DNA of 11,092 bases from Parietichytrium sp. I65-24A (lineage: Eukaryota; Sar; Bigyra; Thraustochytrida; Thraustochytriidae): the NCBI GenBank assembly GCA_012862575.1, contig BLSF01000111.1:64001-75092 (forward strand). Reading direction: 5' to 3'. The position numbers were made by a program, and so were the translations under genes. Shown here in pieces: positions 1 to 7,861 of the stretch; position 1 is the first letter of the stretch; every line of letters starts with the position of its first letter. The notes under the pieces were generated by a model. That model was given only the letters and a program-made list of their open reading frames with translations, was not told the origin of the DNA and searched no databases.

Positions 1-56
1 AGAGCCCGTCAGACTTGTTTATCTCAAGTCTTCTCTATCAAAGCTTTGAGCAAGTT

Positions 57-2309
57 ATGCCTCGGCAAAAGTCGCGGAGATTCTCGTCCATGCGCAAAAT
101 TCAATCCACCTCCCCGATCCTCTTTCGCGGCAATCGAATCGACGACGGATCAGAACCTGGAGCTGCTCAGGCCAGTCAGGGCAAATCGGTGATGGTGGAA
201 GGCGAGTCGGCCTGTCCGGAAGGCAAACTTGTTGACTACTTTCTGGTGCTGGACATGCATGACGTCAACTGTGAGGCGCTCGGTACCGACATGGAGCGCG
301 TCTCACAGACGAACGAGCTCCCGCTTCGGGCTCGAACTACTTGCGTCTGGCCACCCAAAGTTGAGAATATCGTTGGACTTGGGAAACATCAATTCACAGC
401 TAGCCAGCTCGCTGACATCAGACTCTTGCACGAGGAAGCTCCGCTGCCAGACGACTTGTCTGCATTTTGCTTCACAAACGAGCGGTATCAGCCGTTCAGT
501 GGCATGGAGGTGGAGCCTGCGGACAAGACGAAGAGGGTGGAGCGCAAGACGTTGACGCGGCTCGTCCTCACAGACAGCATGGGTGTGCGCCGCTACGGGG
601 TCGTGCTTACGTTCAACGAGGAAATTAATATGGCGAAAATGCTTGGGAGAGCGGAGACCGCTTCGAATCTGAAGTTCAGCGCAAAATTACGGGAGAGCGC
701 AGAAGGACAGAGGTGGTTTGCGCCAAAATGTCTCTGCCTGCTCTCACGGTGGCCTTTCTATTTCAGTTTTGAATCCTTTCTGCTCCAGATTCTTCGTATA
801 TCGAGGTGTGACGCCCCGCTTCCTTTGGAACGCTACATTTCCACTTTTGTGAATGACACCCCGGTCCCCACGAGAGGCGGAACACAGGTGCAGACGATAA
901 TAGGCGATCATGCGCTTTATTTGAGCCGTCCACCTCGCAATGCCCTGCCGCTGGTAAACTTTTCGTTTGCGCCGCTCGTGAACAGTTTAAGTTCATTTAC
1001 GCTCGCGACCCTGTTCTCCTGTTTATTGCGGGAGCAAAAAGTTGCAATATGCTCTTCCAACGAAAAACTTTTGACGCCAGTTGCAGAAGGGTTGCGAGCG
1101 CTCTTGTACCCGTTCGATTTGCAGTGCATCTACATTCCTATGCTTCCAAATGGACTTTCTGACTTTCTGTACGCCCCGGTGCCTTTCTTCATGGGGATTG
1201 ACCGTACATTTATTCAGCAATGCGATGTCCGCAGTATGGTTGGCCATCCCAACTTGCACTACTTTGAAGAGGGCGACGACTCAGAAGACACCGCCACGGA
1301 TGGTTTGACTAGTCCGGAGTTCAAGCTGAGCTCTATTAGTATCAAGCACACAACTTCGATGAGAAGCCGGCAGCGGAAAGCGCGAGAGAAGCAGGATGGT
1401 TCATCAAGGTATTGCGCCGTCTCTCTTGAGCCTCGAGATGTGGTCTACGTTGACCTGGACAAGGACCGCATCTTACTTCCCATGCAGTCAAACAATCAGC
1501 CGTTGAAAATTATACCCCTCCCAAAGACCATTCAGCGAAAGCTGCTCGAAGCACTCGAGCGGATTAAAAGCCAGGTCCCGACAGGCGAAGACCCCCTTGT
1601 CCGGAAGCGGCTGCGCGGCAAGGAAGGCGCGCTAAACTTTGATGCTTTTGAGAAAAAGGAGGATCGCCTAAAGCATGCACAAAGCAGCGTCGACTCGTTT
1701 GCAGCCAAATGCGAAGAGAGCTCTCACGCAGCAGCTTACAGGGAGTGGACCAAGCAGTTCCGAAACTGCTTTGTGCAGTGCCAGGTAAGGCTGATGCGCA
1801 ACTACAAGAAGTACTTTGTTCGCAGCAAGAAGGAAATCGATTGGACCTTCGAAAAGGCAGCATTTCTGTCAGACCACCACTCGTCGCGGGAATTTTGCAA
1901 AGAACTTCTCAACACGCAAATGTTCGAAAATTTCTCGAGGCACGCTGTCGCAGCTCTAAATGGTGAAACGTCGGCCCACGCCGACGACATTCGCTTGTTT
2001 GATGAGCTTATAGTGGAGTACGAAAACGGAGCCCGGACTAACCGGATCTACAGTAGGAAAGTCAAGCAGCCGACGCCCCTGCTTAGCAGTACAGCCGAGA
2101 CAATTTCAAGCACTGTCTTGGTGGAGAATACTAGTCAGCTCCCGTCCTTGGAGAAGGCGGAGAGCACTTCGCATTACCGCTACCGATTCTTTCCTGAACT
2201 GGATGTCAATTTGATGAGACCGCTCAAGCCCACAGAGCACTTGACCAGCATCCCGCGATGCACAGTCAAATTCTACGAGAGCGAGCTGCCCAAAGCACCA
2301 AAGGCGTGA
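57..2309 (+). CDS. DENN domain protein (probable Rab GTPase exchange factor or trafficking regulator)
   Basis: DENN proteins act on membranes, mostly as guanine-nucleotide exchange factors for Rab GTPases. Starting at the first in-frame ATG, the product has 750 residues. Order seen: a basic, Ser-rich N-terminus; an upstream DENN part at about 58-186 (LVDYFLVLDMHD, then FCFTNERYQPFSG and VRRYGVVLTF); a core DENN at about 219-386 (CLLSRWPFYFSFESFL, NFSFAPLVNSLS, LREQKVAICSSNEKLL, YIPMLPNGLSDFLYAPVPF); a charged linker at about 402-452; a downstream DENN at about 459-626 (DVVYVDLDKDRI, and near its end FCKELLNTQMFENFSRH); and about 120 further residues I cannot assign. The ATG at 57 has a purine at -3, but the frame is open to the window edge with no stop, so more N-terminal sequence or an upstream exon is possible. 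There is no sign of an intron. The family call is firm; the Rab substrate and DENN subclass are unknown. Confidence 0.88.
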   Translation: MPRQKSRRFSSMRKIQSTSPILFRGNRIDDGSEPGAAQASQGKSVMVEGESACPEGKLVDYFLVLDMHDVNCEALGTDMERVSQTNELPLRARTTCVWPPKVENIVGLGKHQFTASQLADIRLLHEEAPLPDDLSAFCFTNERYQPFSGMEVEPADKTKRVERKTLTRLVLTDSMGVRRYGVVLTFNEEINMAKMLGRAETASNLKFSAKLRESAEGQRWFAPKCLCLLSRWPFYFSFESFLLQILRISRCDAPLPLERYISTFVNDTPVPTRGGTQVQTIIGDHALYLSRPPRNALPLVNFSFAPLVNSLSSFTLATLFSCLLREQKVAICSSNEKLLTPVAEGLRALLYPFDLQCIYIPMLPNGLSDFLYAPVPFFMGIDRTFIQQCDVRSMVGHPNLHYFEEGDDSEDTATDGLTSPEFKLSSISIKHTTSMRSRQRKAREKQDGSSRYCAVSLEPRDVVYVDLDKDRILLPMQSNNQPLKIIPLPKTIQRKLLEALERIKSQVPTGEDPLVRKRLRGKEGALNFDAFEKKEDRLKHAQSSVDSFAAKCEESSHAAAYREWTKQFRNCFVQCQVRLMRNYKKYFVRSKKEIDWTFEKAAFLSDHHSSREFCKELLNTQMFENFSRHAVAALNGETSAHADDIRLFDELIVEYENGARTNRIYSRKVKQPTPLLSSTAETISSTVLVENTSQLPSLEKAESTSHYRYRFFPELDVNLMRPLKPTEHLTSIPRCTVKFYESELPKAPKA

Positions 2310-2458
2310 AACCCCTTCGTATCGGGTCTTTGTCCATATCTTGAAAACAATCAATGTCCACCAAGTAAAAGGAAAAAGAAACTAATTTTGGCAAAACTTC
2401 TGTGTGCAGAGGTAGGCGAAGTCATTTTTATTCTCACTGCGGGGAGCCCGTGCCGGGT
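2310..2458. other. Convergent 3' spacer between the DENN and ATP11 genes
   Basis: This 149-bp spacer must hold the 3' ends of two convergent genes. The plus side has an A-rich run (about 2343-2383) but no canonical AATAAA for the DENN transcript. The minus side has an AATAAA close to the ATP11 stop. The two 3' UTRs probably abut or overlap; that is inference from the spacing. Confidence 0.6.
2427..2432 (-). terminator. Putative polyadenylation signal AATAAA for the ATP11 gene
   Basis: The minus strand reads AATAAA here, about 27-32 bases downstream of the ATP11 TGA stop. That spacing would be a usual poly(A) signal in a short 3' UTR. A six-base motif can occur by chance, and no transcript evidence is available. 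Confidence 0.4.
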
Positions 2459-3197
2459 TCAAAATTTAAACACCTTGTTGAAGTCAAACGCATGGCTGTC
2501 GTGATTGAACGTCTTCACGTGTTCATAGTTTTCGTTGTTGGTGTAAAACTTCAAGGCGCTGTCGAGGACAATATCAGCCTCAGGCTTGGTGAGATAAGGG
2601 AGAAACTCTGCTCTGGCTAGGACAGTTTCTTTGCTTTGCGCGTAATCCGGGTACACCACCAGGTACAAGTACGGGAGCGCGGTGTGTGGATTGCGCTGAT
2701 ACTCCTCCAGGTACGTAAACACACAGTGGTTCTCGTTCCATTGCGACAGGAGCACAAAGAACTGGCCAGGCCCTTTCACCACGGGCTGCACGAACATTGG
2801 GCTCTCTTTCGTCCTCTTCGACAGCAGCTCCCAGTCCTGCGGGCTGAGCACCCTCGACGTGCACTCATTCTTCCCCGCATGGTATCCGGTCCAGATAGTC
2901 CTGCGTCACACACAAACCAAACCACACGTCAGCGCCACCTTCCTCCCACTCCTCAGTTCTTGCTCCTCTGACAACACTGGAAATCACCGCCAACCATCAA
3001 AGCCTGAGACAAGCAACTCACGCCACCTCTTCCCCGGACTTGTGCTCCAGCAGCTCGCTCTTCACTAGCTCGTCCAGTCTCTTCGGCACGATGGGCTGCA
3101 TCTTGCCGCGCAGAGCCTCTTCATCCGCGCCGCTGATCCATCTCCTCTGCGGTCTCGAAACCCGCCTGGCCCACCCCGCGAGCCGCCCTGCCAGCAT
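2459..3197 (-). CDS. ATP11: ATP synthase F1 assembly factor, ATP11/ATPAF1 family (two exons)
   Basis: Atp11 is a mitochondrial matrix chaperone that binds free F1 beta subunits and prevents their aggregation before the alpha3-beta3 hexamer forms. Exons 3197-3022 and 2900-2459 join in phase 2 to give 205 residues. Residues 1-23 (MLAGRLAGWARRVSRPQRRW and onward) are Arg-rich with no acidic residue, as in a mitochondrial transit peptide. Next comes LDELVKSELLEHKSGEEVAT, continuing across the junction into IWTGYH, the conserved ATP11 pattern (human ATPAF1 has KTAEEIKQIW here). The core follows: FFVLLSQW, FTYLEEYQRNP, PYLYLVVYPDY, ETVLARAEF, and a C-terminal TFNHDSHAFDF. The start at 3197-3195 has a G at -3 and places the transit peptide first. 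An upstream in-frame ATG at 3392-3390 would add 65 residues, mostly repeat. At 205 residues it is much shorter than the yeast and human proteins (over 300), mainly at the N-terminus. The next gene upstream is the myosin on the same strand. Confidence 0.87.
2901..3021 (-). other. Intron of the ATP11 gene (121 bp, GT-AG, phase 2)
   Basis: On the minus strand the donor is GGC|GTGAGT, close to the eukaryotic consensus. The acceptor is GTGTGACGCAG|GAC, preceded by a T/G-rich stretch and a branch-point-like GCTGAC about 35 bases upstream. Splicing joins GTG GC to G ACT, reading E-E-V-A-T-I-W, which restores the conserved ATP11 segment. Unspliced, the upstream frame stops at the TGA formed by the donor itself. 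Confidence 0.88.
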
Positions 3198-3224
3198 CTC
3201 TCCTCGCCTCTCTTTCGCTCCTTG

Positions 3225-3309
3225 GTCCACAGTCCACAGTCCACAGTCCACAGAACAAAGTGTCCACAGTCCACAGTCCACAGAACAAAGTGTCCACAGT
3301 CCACAGTCC
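3225..3309. repeat. 30-bp tandem repeat built from GTCCACA heptamers, about 2.8 copies
   Basis: Each unit is three GTCCACA-type heptamers plus the spacer GAACAAAGT. The copy at 3261-3290 is complete; the one at 3231-3260 differs from it at one base; a partial copy fills 3291-3309. The array ends 28 bp upstream of the ATP11 start codon on the coding strand. Because the period is a multiple of three, it carries open reading frames on the minus strand (for example a repeating CGLWTLCSVD). Confidence 0.93.
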
Positions 3310-3626
3310 TTACGCACACGAACACGCCGGTCTTCCGACTGACTTTGGCGAAGGAAGGGAGTCTCTGTAAGCTTTTGGCTATGTGTGTACATGTGGGTGG
3401 ATAGGATGGATGGGCGAAGGAAGAAAGGTGCAATTGCTTTGGTTGCTTCTTGTCAACTTGAGATGTTCACTGACTGTGAATACAAAGCCATTGAACTAAC
3501 AGTGGATTCTGCGAGAGAGTGTCCATTGGAGACCGGGAACTGGGAAATGGCAATGAAGACGAGCATCGGTAGGTTTTGATGGAGCTGAGCCTTTAAGGGT
3601 GATTCTCCAGTACAGTTCGACAGTGT

Positions 3627-3632
3627 TTTATT
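3627..3632 (-). terminator. Possible polyadenylation signal AATAAA for the myosin gene
   Basis: The minus strand reads AATAAA here, about 310 bases downstream of the myosin TAG. It is the only canonical hexamer I noticed in the spacer, so it is a candidate 3' end signal. The distance is long but plausible, and position and motif are the only evidence. Confidence 0.25.
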
Positions 3633-3943
3633 GATTCGGGATGGACTGCGAACGACCGCAAAGCTCGCGTTGGGTGGCCTCTTGGATGGACCTCGTTGAA
3701 ACGAAGGAGCTGTCAGTGGCTGATCAGTCCAACGGCTGGTTAATCAACACCGCGAATGTTTGAATGACTCTCGAGAGCGATTGAAAGGGGATCGAGTTTA
3801 GAGACCTGGCGGGGGACAGTGCCGAGAGACTCCGCGGCGGGGTTTTCTGTCACGATAGTTCACTGCTATATCTTGTTGATTGTTACGGGTTCATTCTACT
3901 TGGTTGTCATTGGATGACCGCCTCTCGAGCAAAGACAGGTCAT

Positions 3944-6900
3944 CTAGCGGGTACGCAAAAGGCGGTTCTCTGATTCTAGACGGTCGTTAGATTTCTCCAG
4001 CTCGTCTTTCTCGTTGCGGAGGGTGGAGTTCTCCAGAATGAGGGTCTCCAAGCGGCGAGCCAAAGCGATTTTCACACCATTGCCTTGGTTATGCTGCTGC
4101 TTGAGATCCTCGTAGGTCTGCTCCAACTGCTTATAAGATCTGCGTGAGTCGCTCAGCTCGGTCTCGACTGAATTGACACGATTCTCTGCGTCGCACATGC
4201 GCTCGACGATTTGGCCGTGCTGCTCTATGAGGGTCGCGTTCTCGCGCTCCAGGTCGCTCAGACGCTGCTTGACTTGGTCGCTCTCGCCACCAGAGGAAAC
4301 CGCAACGGAAGCAGCGTCCAGCTGGTCTTTGAGTTGCTCGTTTTCTTCCGTGAGCTGAGTGACAAGTTTGCGCATCTCTTCGAGCTCGGCGCCACCCATG
4401 TGTCCGTTGCTGGATGCGTCAGATGCTGGAGAGCTCGAAGCAGCCTGAGCACCAAGGGCCGCAGCGGCTCCTGCCCCAGCAAAAGCGGCACTCTTTTTAC
4501 GCTCCTCCTCGAGCTCGCGCTCTAGTTCAATGATACGGGCTTGCAGAGGAGCGCTAAGATCTGCATCGACACTAGCGGCTGTCTCCATTTGTGTGCGTTC
4601 CTCGGATGATGTCGCTTGTATCTGCGCCACAAGTTTCTTGTTCTCCTCTTGGGCTTCCTCGAGAGCTGCTTGAAGCTCGGCAACCCTAGAGTCAACTTCC
4701 GAACTGACCGCAACTGGTTCAGTTGGCACATCGGCAGCAGCAACTTGAGCAGGTGTCTTAGAGAGTTCCAACAGACGATTGATTTCCATCTGCTGGCTTT
4801 CGATCCGTTTCTCAGCGTCCAAGAGAGCACTTGTTTTCTCGTCGAGCAAGCGTTGAAGGTTTTCCAGCTCCTCGGCATTTGCGGCCTGGGATGCGCCGCT
4901 AGACGCTGCGCTTGCGGCGGCTGCAGCTCCGGCAGAAGTCAGTGAAGCCTTTGTGTCACTGTGCGCGCTTTGCTCAGCTTCGAGTTGCTCCTCAAGAGTT
5001 TTGACTTTGGCCTGCAGCTCATTAATTTTGCCTTGAAGATTACCAACCTGACGAGCCTCTTCGCGAAGACGTTTGCGAGCGCGCCGTGCAAGCATGCCTC
5101 GAGCACACGTCTGTATCACAATGATCGCCTTCTGCTTCGCAAGATATGATTTTCGCGACGGCAGAGCCCGGGTCCATGCTTGAATTTTAAGAGCGGCTTT
5201 GTCTGTCCGCAGGCCTTTTGATTGTCGAACTGCACGATGGCCACGAAACACACTTTGGATCTTGACGACGGAGCGCATCGCCTTCTTTAGGTAAGAACGC
5301 GCAAGCGCCGCGCGGACCATGGTTTGAATGCGGACAGCGGCATTTGTTTGGCGAAGGTGACGAGCTTCCTTGCGACCCAACATTCCCCGGGAAATGGCCT
5401 GCAACTTGCGAACTGCGCGAATCATTCTGTTGTAATCCTGGAAATCCTTCTTTCCCCTCGCCACTGCCTGAATCTTGACAGCAGAGGCCTTGAGCTTGCG
5501 GAGACGCATCTCCTCAATCTTCTCGTATGCGCCTTTCCTCATGAATAGTTTCGTCCGGCCCACTTGGTACTCGGTATCTAGTGCGAGACCAACCGACTCC
5601 ACGATCTTCAACGACGCGGGGCGGCCATCCTTGTCTGTCTTAGCCTTGACCACGTTCATCACACGGTCTCCAGAGGCAAGCATGAAATACCTTACTACAA
5701 AGTCCGCGAGCACGAGGCGAACAGGGTAGCCAGCCCGAGCGACCTTGACTGCTTCTAACACACCTCCGTACCGCAGCTGTTCAACGAGGCGAATTCGGAC
5801 AATCCTTCCAGCAGTTGCCATGTCGTTTGGCTTCAAGCAGCGGACATAGTGCGGGGAAGTGCTGCGAATCGTCTTTAACAGAGCTGCGAGCTGTTCCTTA
5901 AATTGCGATCCAACCGTCTTGCTCTGAATATTATTTCTGCCAGTCTTATCAGCCTGGGCTGCCTTTGGCACCGGGAAAAGTTTCCTGATCATCTCGCTCT
6001 CGGAAGTCTGCATCAGATCCAAGGCCTCTTGGTAAAGTTGGTCCTTGTTTTTCACCACGAAGCCGTCCGTGTCATACGTGACATTGCCAGCATAGTGCTC
6101 AACTGTAAACTGAAATGCAACCTTTTCCTTATTGGACACGGAGAACCTGTCCACGTCAACAAGCTTCTCGTAGAATTTACCTGCCAAACTCTTGTCGTTT
6201 CCCTTAGGGAACAGACACTGCTCGTCAAGCAAGGAAATGATTCCAATTGGCTTCGCCTCAATGAGGTCCAAGCATTTTTGATTATCCGGAAAGTCAATAA
6301 AGGACCACTTGATCTGTTCCTTTTCGTACTCCCGTTGTTCGAGCTTGAAAACGAACTGATTGAAGTGTTGCTGCAAGGTCTCGTTTGCGTAGTTGATGCA
6401 AAGCTGCTCAAAGGAGTTGCTCTGAAATACCTCGAAGCCAAAAATATCCAGGACACCAATAAAATTCGTCTTCACCTTAGCACCGACCTGAATGCTTTCG
6501 TTGATGCGCTGCACAACATGATCGAACATTCTCGAGTAGATGGACTTGGAGAGGGCGTCCCTGGCCGCCAATGCGTCAACTGGTTGCAAGGGCTTGTCAA
6601 ACCATTCCGCGCCGACTTGGATGTTTCTGCTTGTGAGCGCTTTGCCGAGGGCGTCGCGCTGCACCCCAAAGAGGTGGCAACACGCGTCTAGACTCTTGGT
6701 AGAGTCGTCGGAGACAACGCTGCCCTCTCCATTAGGAAGAAACTCCAAGTTTGCGAGATTCATAATGGCAGAGACGATTCGCATCAATTGGGACTTCTCC
6801 TCGTCTGGGAACCCCATCGTCTCCATAGCATCCCACATCCTCTTGTACTGATCATCATCCTCCACGTCATCCTTGCGGTCGAAGCATTCGGACTGATTGG

Positions 6901-7861
6901 TGTAGAAACAGTCCTCCAAGGACGGCACACGCCACTCCTCAAGATGCTCTTCGGACGCTCCGCGCGCGAGCTGGTAAAAGACGTGAAAGTTACGCTCTCC
7001 GATACCCTGTTTAGCCAAACGAACCTTCTCCAGCAAGTAGGTGACAATCCTTGCTCCCACAAGCACACCATTGTTGTTAAACTGCATTTCGATGAATTTT
7101 CCGAATCGCGAACTGTTGTCGTTCCTATTCGTCCTAGCATTCCCGAAGGCCTCAAGAATAGGATTGGATTGGAGCACCATGTCGGCTATCTTCTGCCCAT
7201 CCTTATTCTTGTCGTCCTTGGCCACCGTTGCGAGGTATTTCATGATAAACTTTGTACTTTCGGTCTTTCCGGCACCCGATTCTCCACTGACAAGGATAGA
7301 TTGATTCTTGGAGCCCGGATCGGAGGTATCCACTAGGTTTCTGTAAGCCTGGTCACCCGTGGCGTAGACGTGTGGAGGGAGCTGTGGTGCCTCCAAGCCT
7401 TGGCTCTTGAGGATCCCGATGCTGTAGTACATTTCCAGCTTATCTTGAGTGTATAAGTTGATGCGTTTGAAGGGGTTGACCGCCAGCAAGATGGGGCCAG
7501 TGTTCGTATAAATCAAGTCCCTCATGAAGCGCTCGCTCAGCGCTTGCAGGATGGAGGGTTCATGGAGATGTGTCAGCCACGTCAGATCCTCAATATCAGC
7601 CAAGGTCTTGTCGCCTTCGAAGACGTTGACCATGAAGATATCTTTCTGTTCTGAAATCTCTGGAGAGCTGCCCTCAACAATCACCAGATCGTCCTCCTCC
7701 CCGTACCCGTCCACGCTGTCATTGCTGTCGTCGTCCGTAGGCTCCTTGCGCACCTTGAACACAAATTTCCCGTTCGCCTCGCTCCGCTCCTCGATCACTC
7801 CTTTCGTCCACGCTCTGTGCCTGTCGCGGACCCACACTTGCGTGCCCACAGTGTCAGCCAT
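3944..7861 (-). CDS. Myosin heavy chain: motor, six IQ motifs, coiled-coil tail (class V/XI-like architecture)
   Basis: This is an actin-based ATPase motor of 1305 residues in one exon. Order: SH3-like N-terminal domain (about 8-63, with an acidic insert at 42-58); motor to about 780, with the P-loop GESGAGKT at 193-200, switch I NDNSSRFGK at 247-255, switch II DIFGFE at 472-477, the actin-interface segment STSPHYVRCLKPND at 667-680, and an SH1-type helix region LRYGGVLEAVKVARAGYP; six IQ motifs at about 796-935 (IQAVARG, LQAISRG, IQTMVRA, IQSVFRG, IQAWTRA, IQTCARG) for calmodulin-like light chains; and a heptad-rich tail at about 936-1303, broken by Ala/Ser-rich linkers near 973-995 and 1125-1156. 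The TEDS-rule position is Glu419. The tail ends at LLRTR with no DIL/globular cargo domain, unlike class V and XI myosins. The start GAAATGGCT is a good initiation context. The motor family is certain; the class is not, and it may be a lineage-specific protist myosin. Confidence 0.96.
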   Translation of the reverse strand: MADTVGTQVWVRDRHRAWTKGVIEERSEANGKFVFKVRKEPTDDDSNDSVDGYGEEDDLVIVEGSSPEISEQKDIFMVNVFEGDKTLADIEDLTWLTHLHEPSILQALSERFMRDLIYTNTGPILLAVNPFKRINLYTQDKLEMYYSIGILKSQGLEAPQLPPHVYATGDQAYRNLVDTSDPGSKNQSILVSGESGAGKTESTKFIMKYLATVAKDDKNKDGQKIADMVLQSNPILEAFGNARTNRNDNSSRFGKFIEMQFNNNGVLVGARIVTYLLEKVRLAKQGIGERNFHVFYQLARGASEEHLEEWRVPSLEDCFYTNQSECFDRKDDVEDDDQYKRMWDAMETMGFPDEEKSQLMRIVSAIMNLANLEFLPNGEGSVVSDDSTKSLDACCHLFGVQRDALGKALTSRNIQVGAEWFDKPLQPVDALAARDALSKSIYSRMFDHVVQRINESIQVGAKVKTNFIGVLDIFGFEVFQSNSFEQLCINYANETLQQHFNQFVFKLEQREYEKEQIKWSFIDFPDNQKCLDLIEAKPIGIISLLDEQCLFPKGNDKSLAGKFYEKLVDVDRFSVSNKEKVAFQFTVEHYAGNVTYDTDGFVVKNKDQLYQEALDLMQTSESEMIRKLFPVPKAAQADKTGRNNIQSKTVGSQFKEQLAALLKTIRSTSPHYVRCLKPNDMATAGRIVRIRLVEQLRYGGVLEAVKVARAGYPVRLVLADFVVRYFMLASGDRVMNVVKAKTDKDGRPASLKIVESVGLALDTEYQVGRTKLFMRKGAYEKIEEMRLRKLKASAVKIQAVARGKKDFQDYNRMIRAVRKLQAISRGMLGRKEARHLRQTNAAVRIQTMVRAALARSYLKKAMRSVVKIQSVFRGHRAVRQSKGLRTDKAALKIQAWTRALPSRKSYLAKQKAIIVIQTCARGMLARRARKRLREEARQVGNLQGKINELQAKVKTLEEQLEAEQSAHSDTKASLTSAGAAAAASAASSGASQAANAEELENLQRLLDEKTSALLDAEKRIESQQMEINRLLELSKTPAQVAAADVPTEPVAVSSEVDSRVAELQAALEEAQEENKKLVAQIQATSSEERTQMETAASVDADLSAPLQARIIELERELEEERKKSAAFAGAGAAAALGAQAASSSPASDASSNGHMGGAELEEMRKLVTQLTEENEQLKDQLDAASVAVSSGGESDQVKQRLSDLERENATLIEQHGQIVERMCDAENRVNSVETELSDSRRSYKQLEQTYEDLKQQHNQGNGVKIALARRLETLILENSTLRNEKDELEKSNDRLESENRLLRTR

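Larger units (their letters stand above)
3198..3943. other. Spacer between the ATP11 start and the myosin stop
   Basis: This 746-bp stretch lies between two tandem minus-strand genes, so it should hold the myosin 3' UTR and the ATP11 promoter and leader. It contains the 30-bp tandem repeat next to the ATP11 start, a short GGAT-rich patch near 3395-3414 and one minus-strand AATAAA. I see no TATA box near the ATP11 start and no convincing gene; the small open frames here do not resemble proteins. Confidence 0.6.

Noticed and set aside
2636-2971. 111-codon plus-strand frame
   Set aside because: Antisense to the ATP11 core exon, whose minus-strand translation matches the family; no independent support.
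3225-3309. Repeat array considered as a CRISPR-like element
   Set aside because: The units are directly abutting with no unique spacers, and the surrounding genes are eukaryotic.
5903-6691. 262-codon plus-strand open frame
   Set aside because: It lies entirely antisense to the myosin motor, where the minus frame carries conserved motifs throughout. Its translation shows no family features and reflects codon bias of the real gene.
6788-7336. 182-codon plus-strand open frame
   Set aside because: Antisense to the P-loop and switch I region of the myosin; a shadow of that gene.
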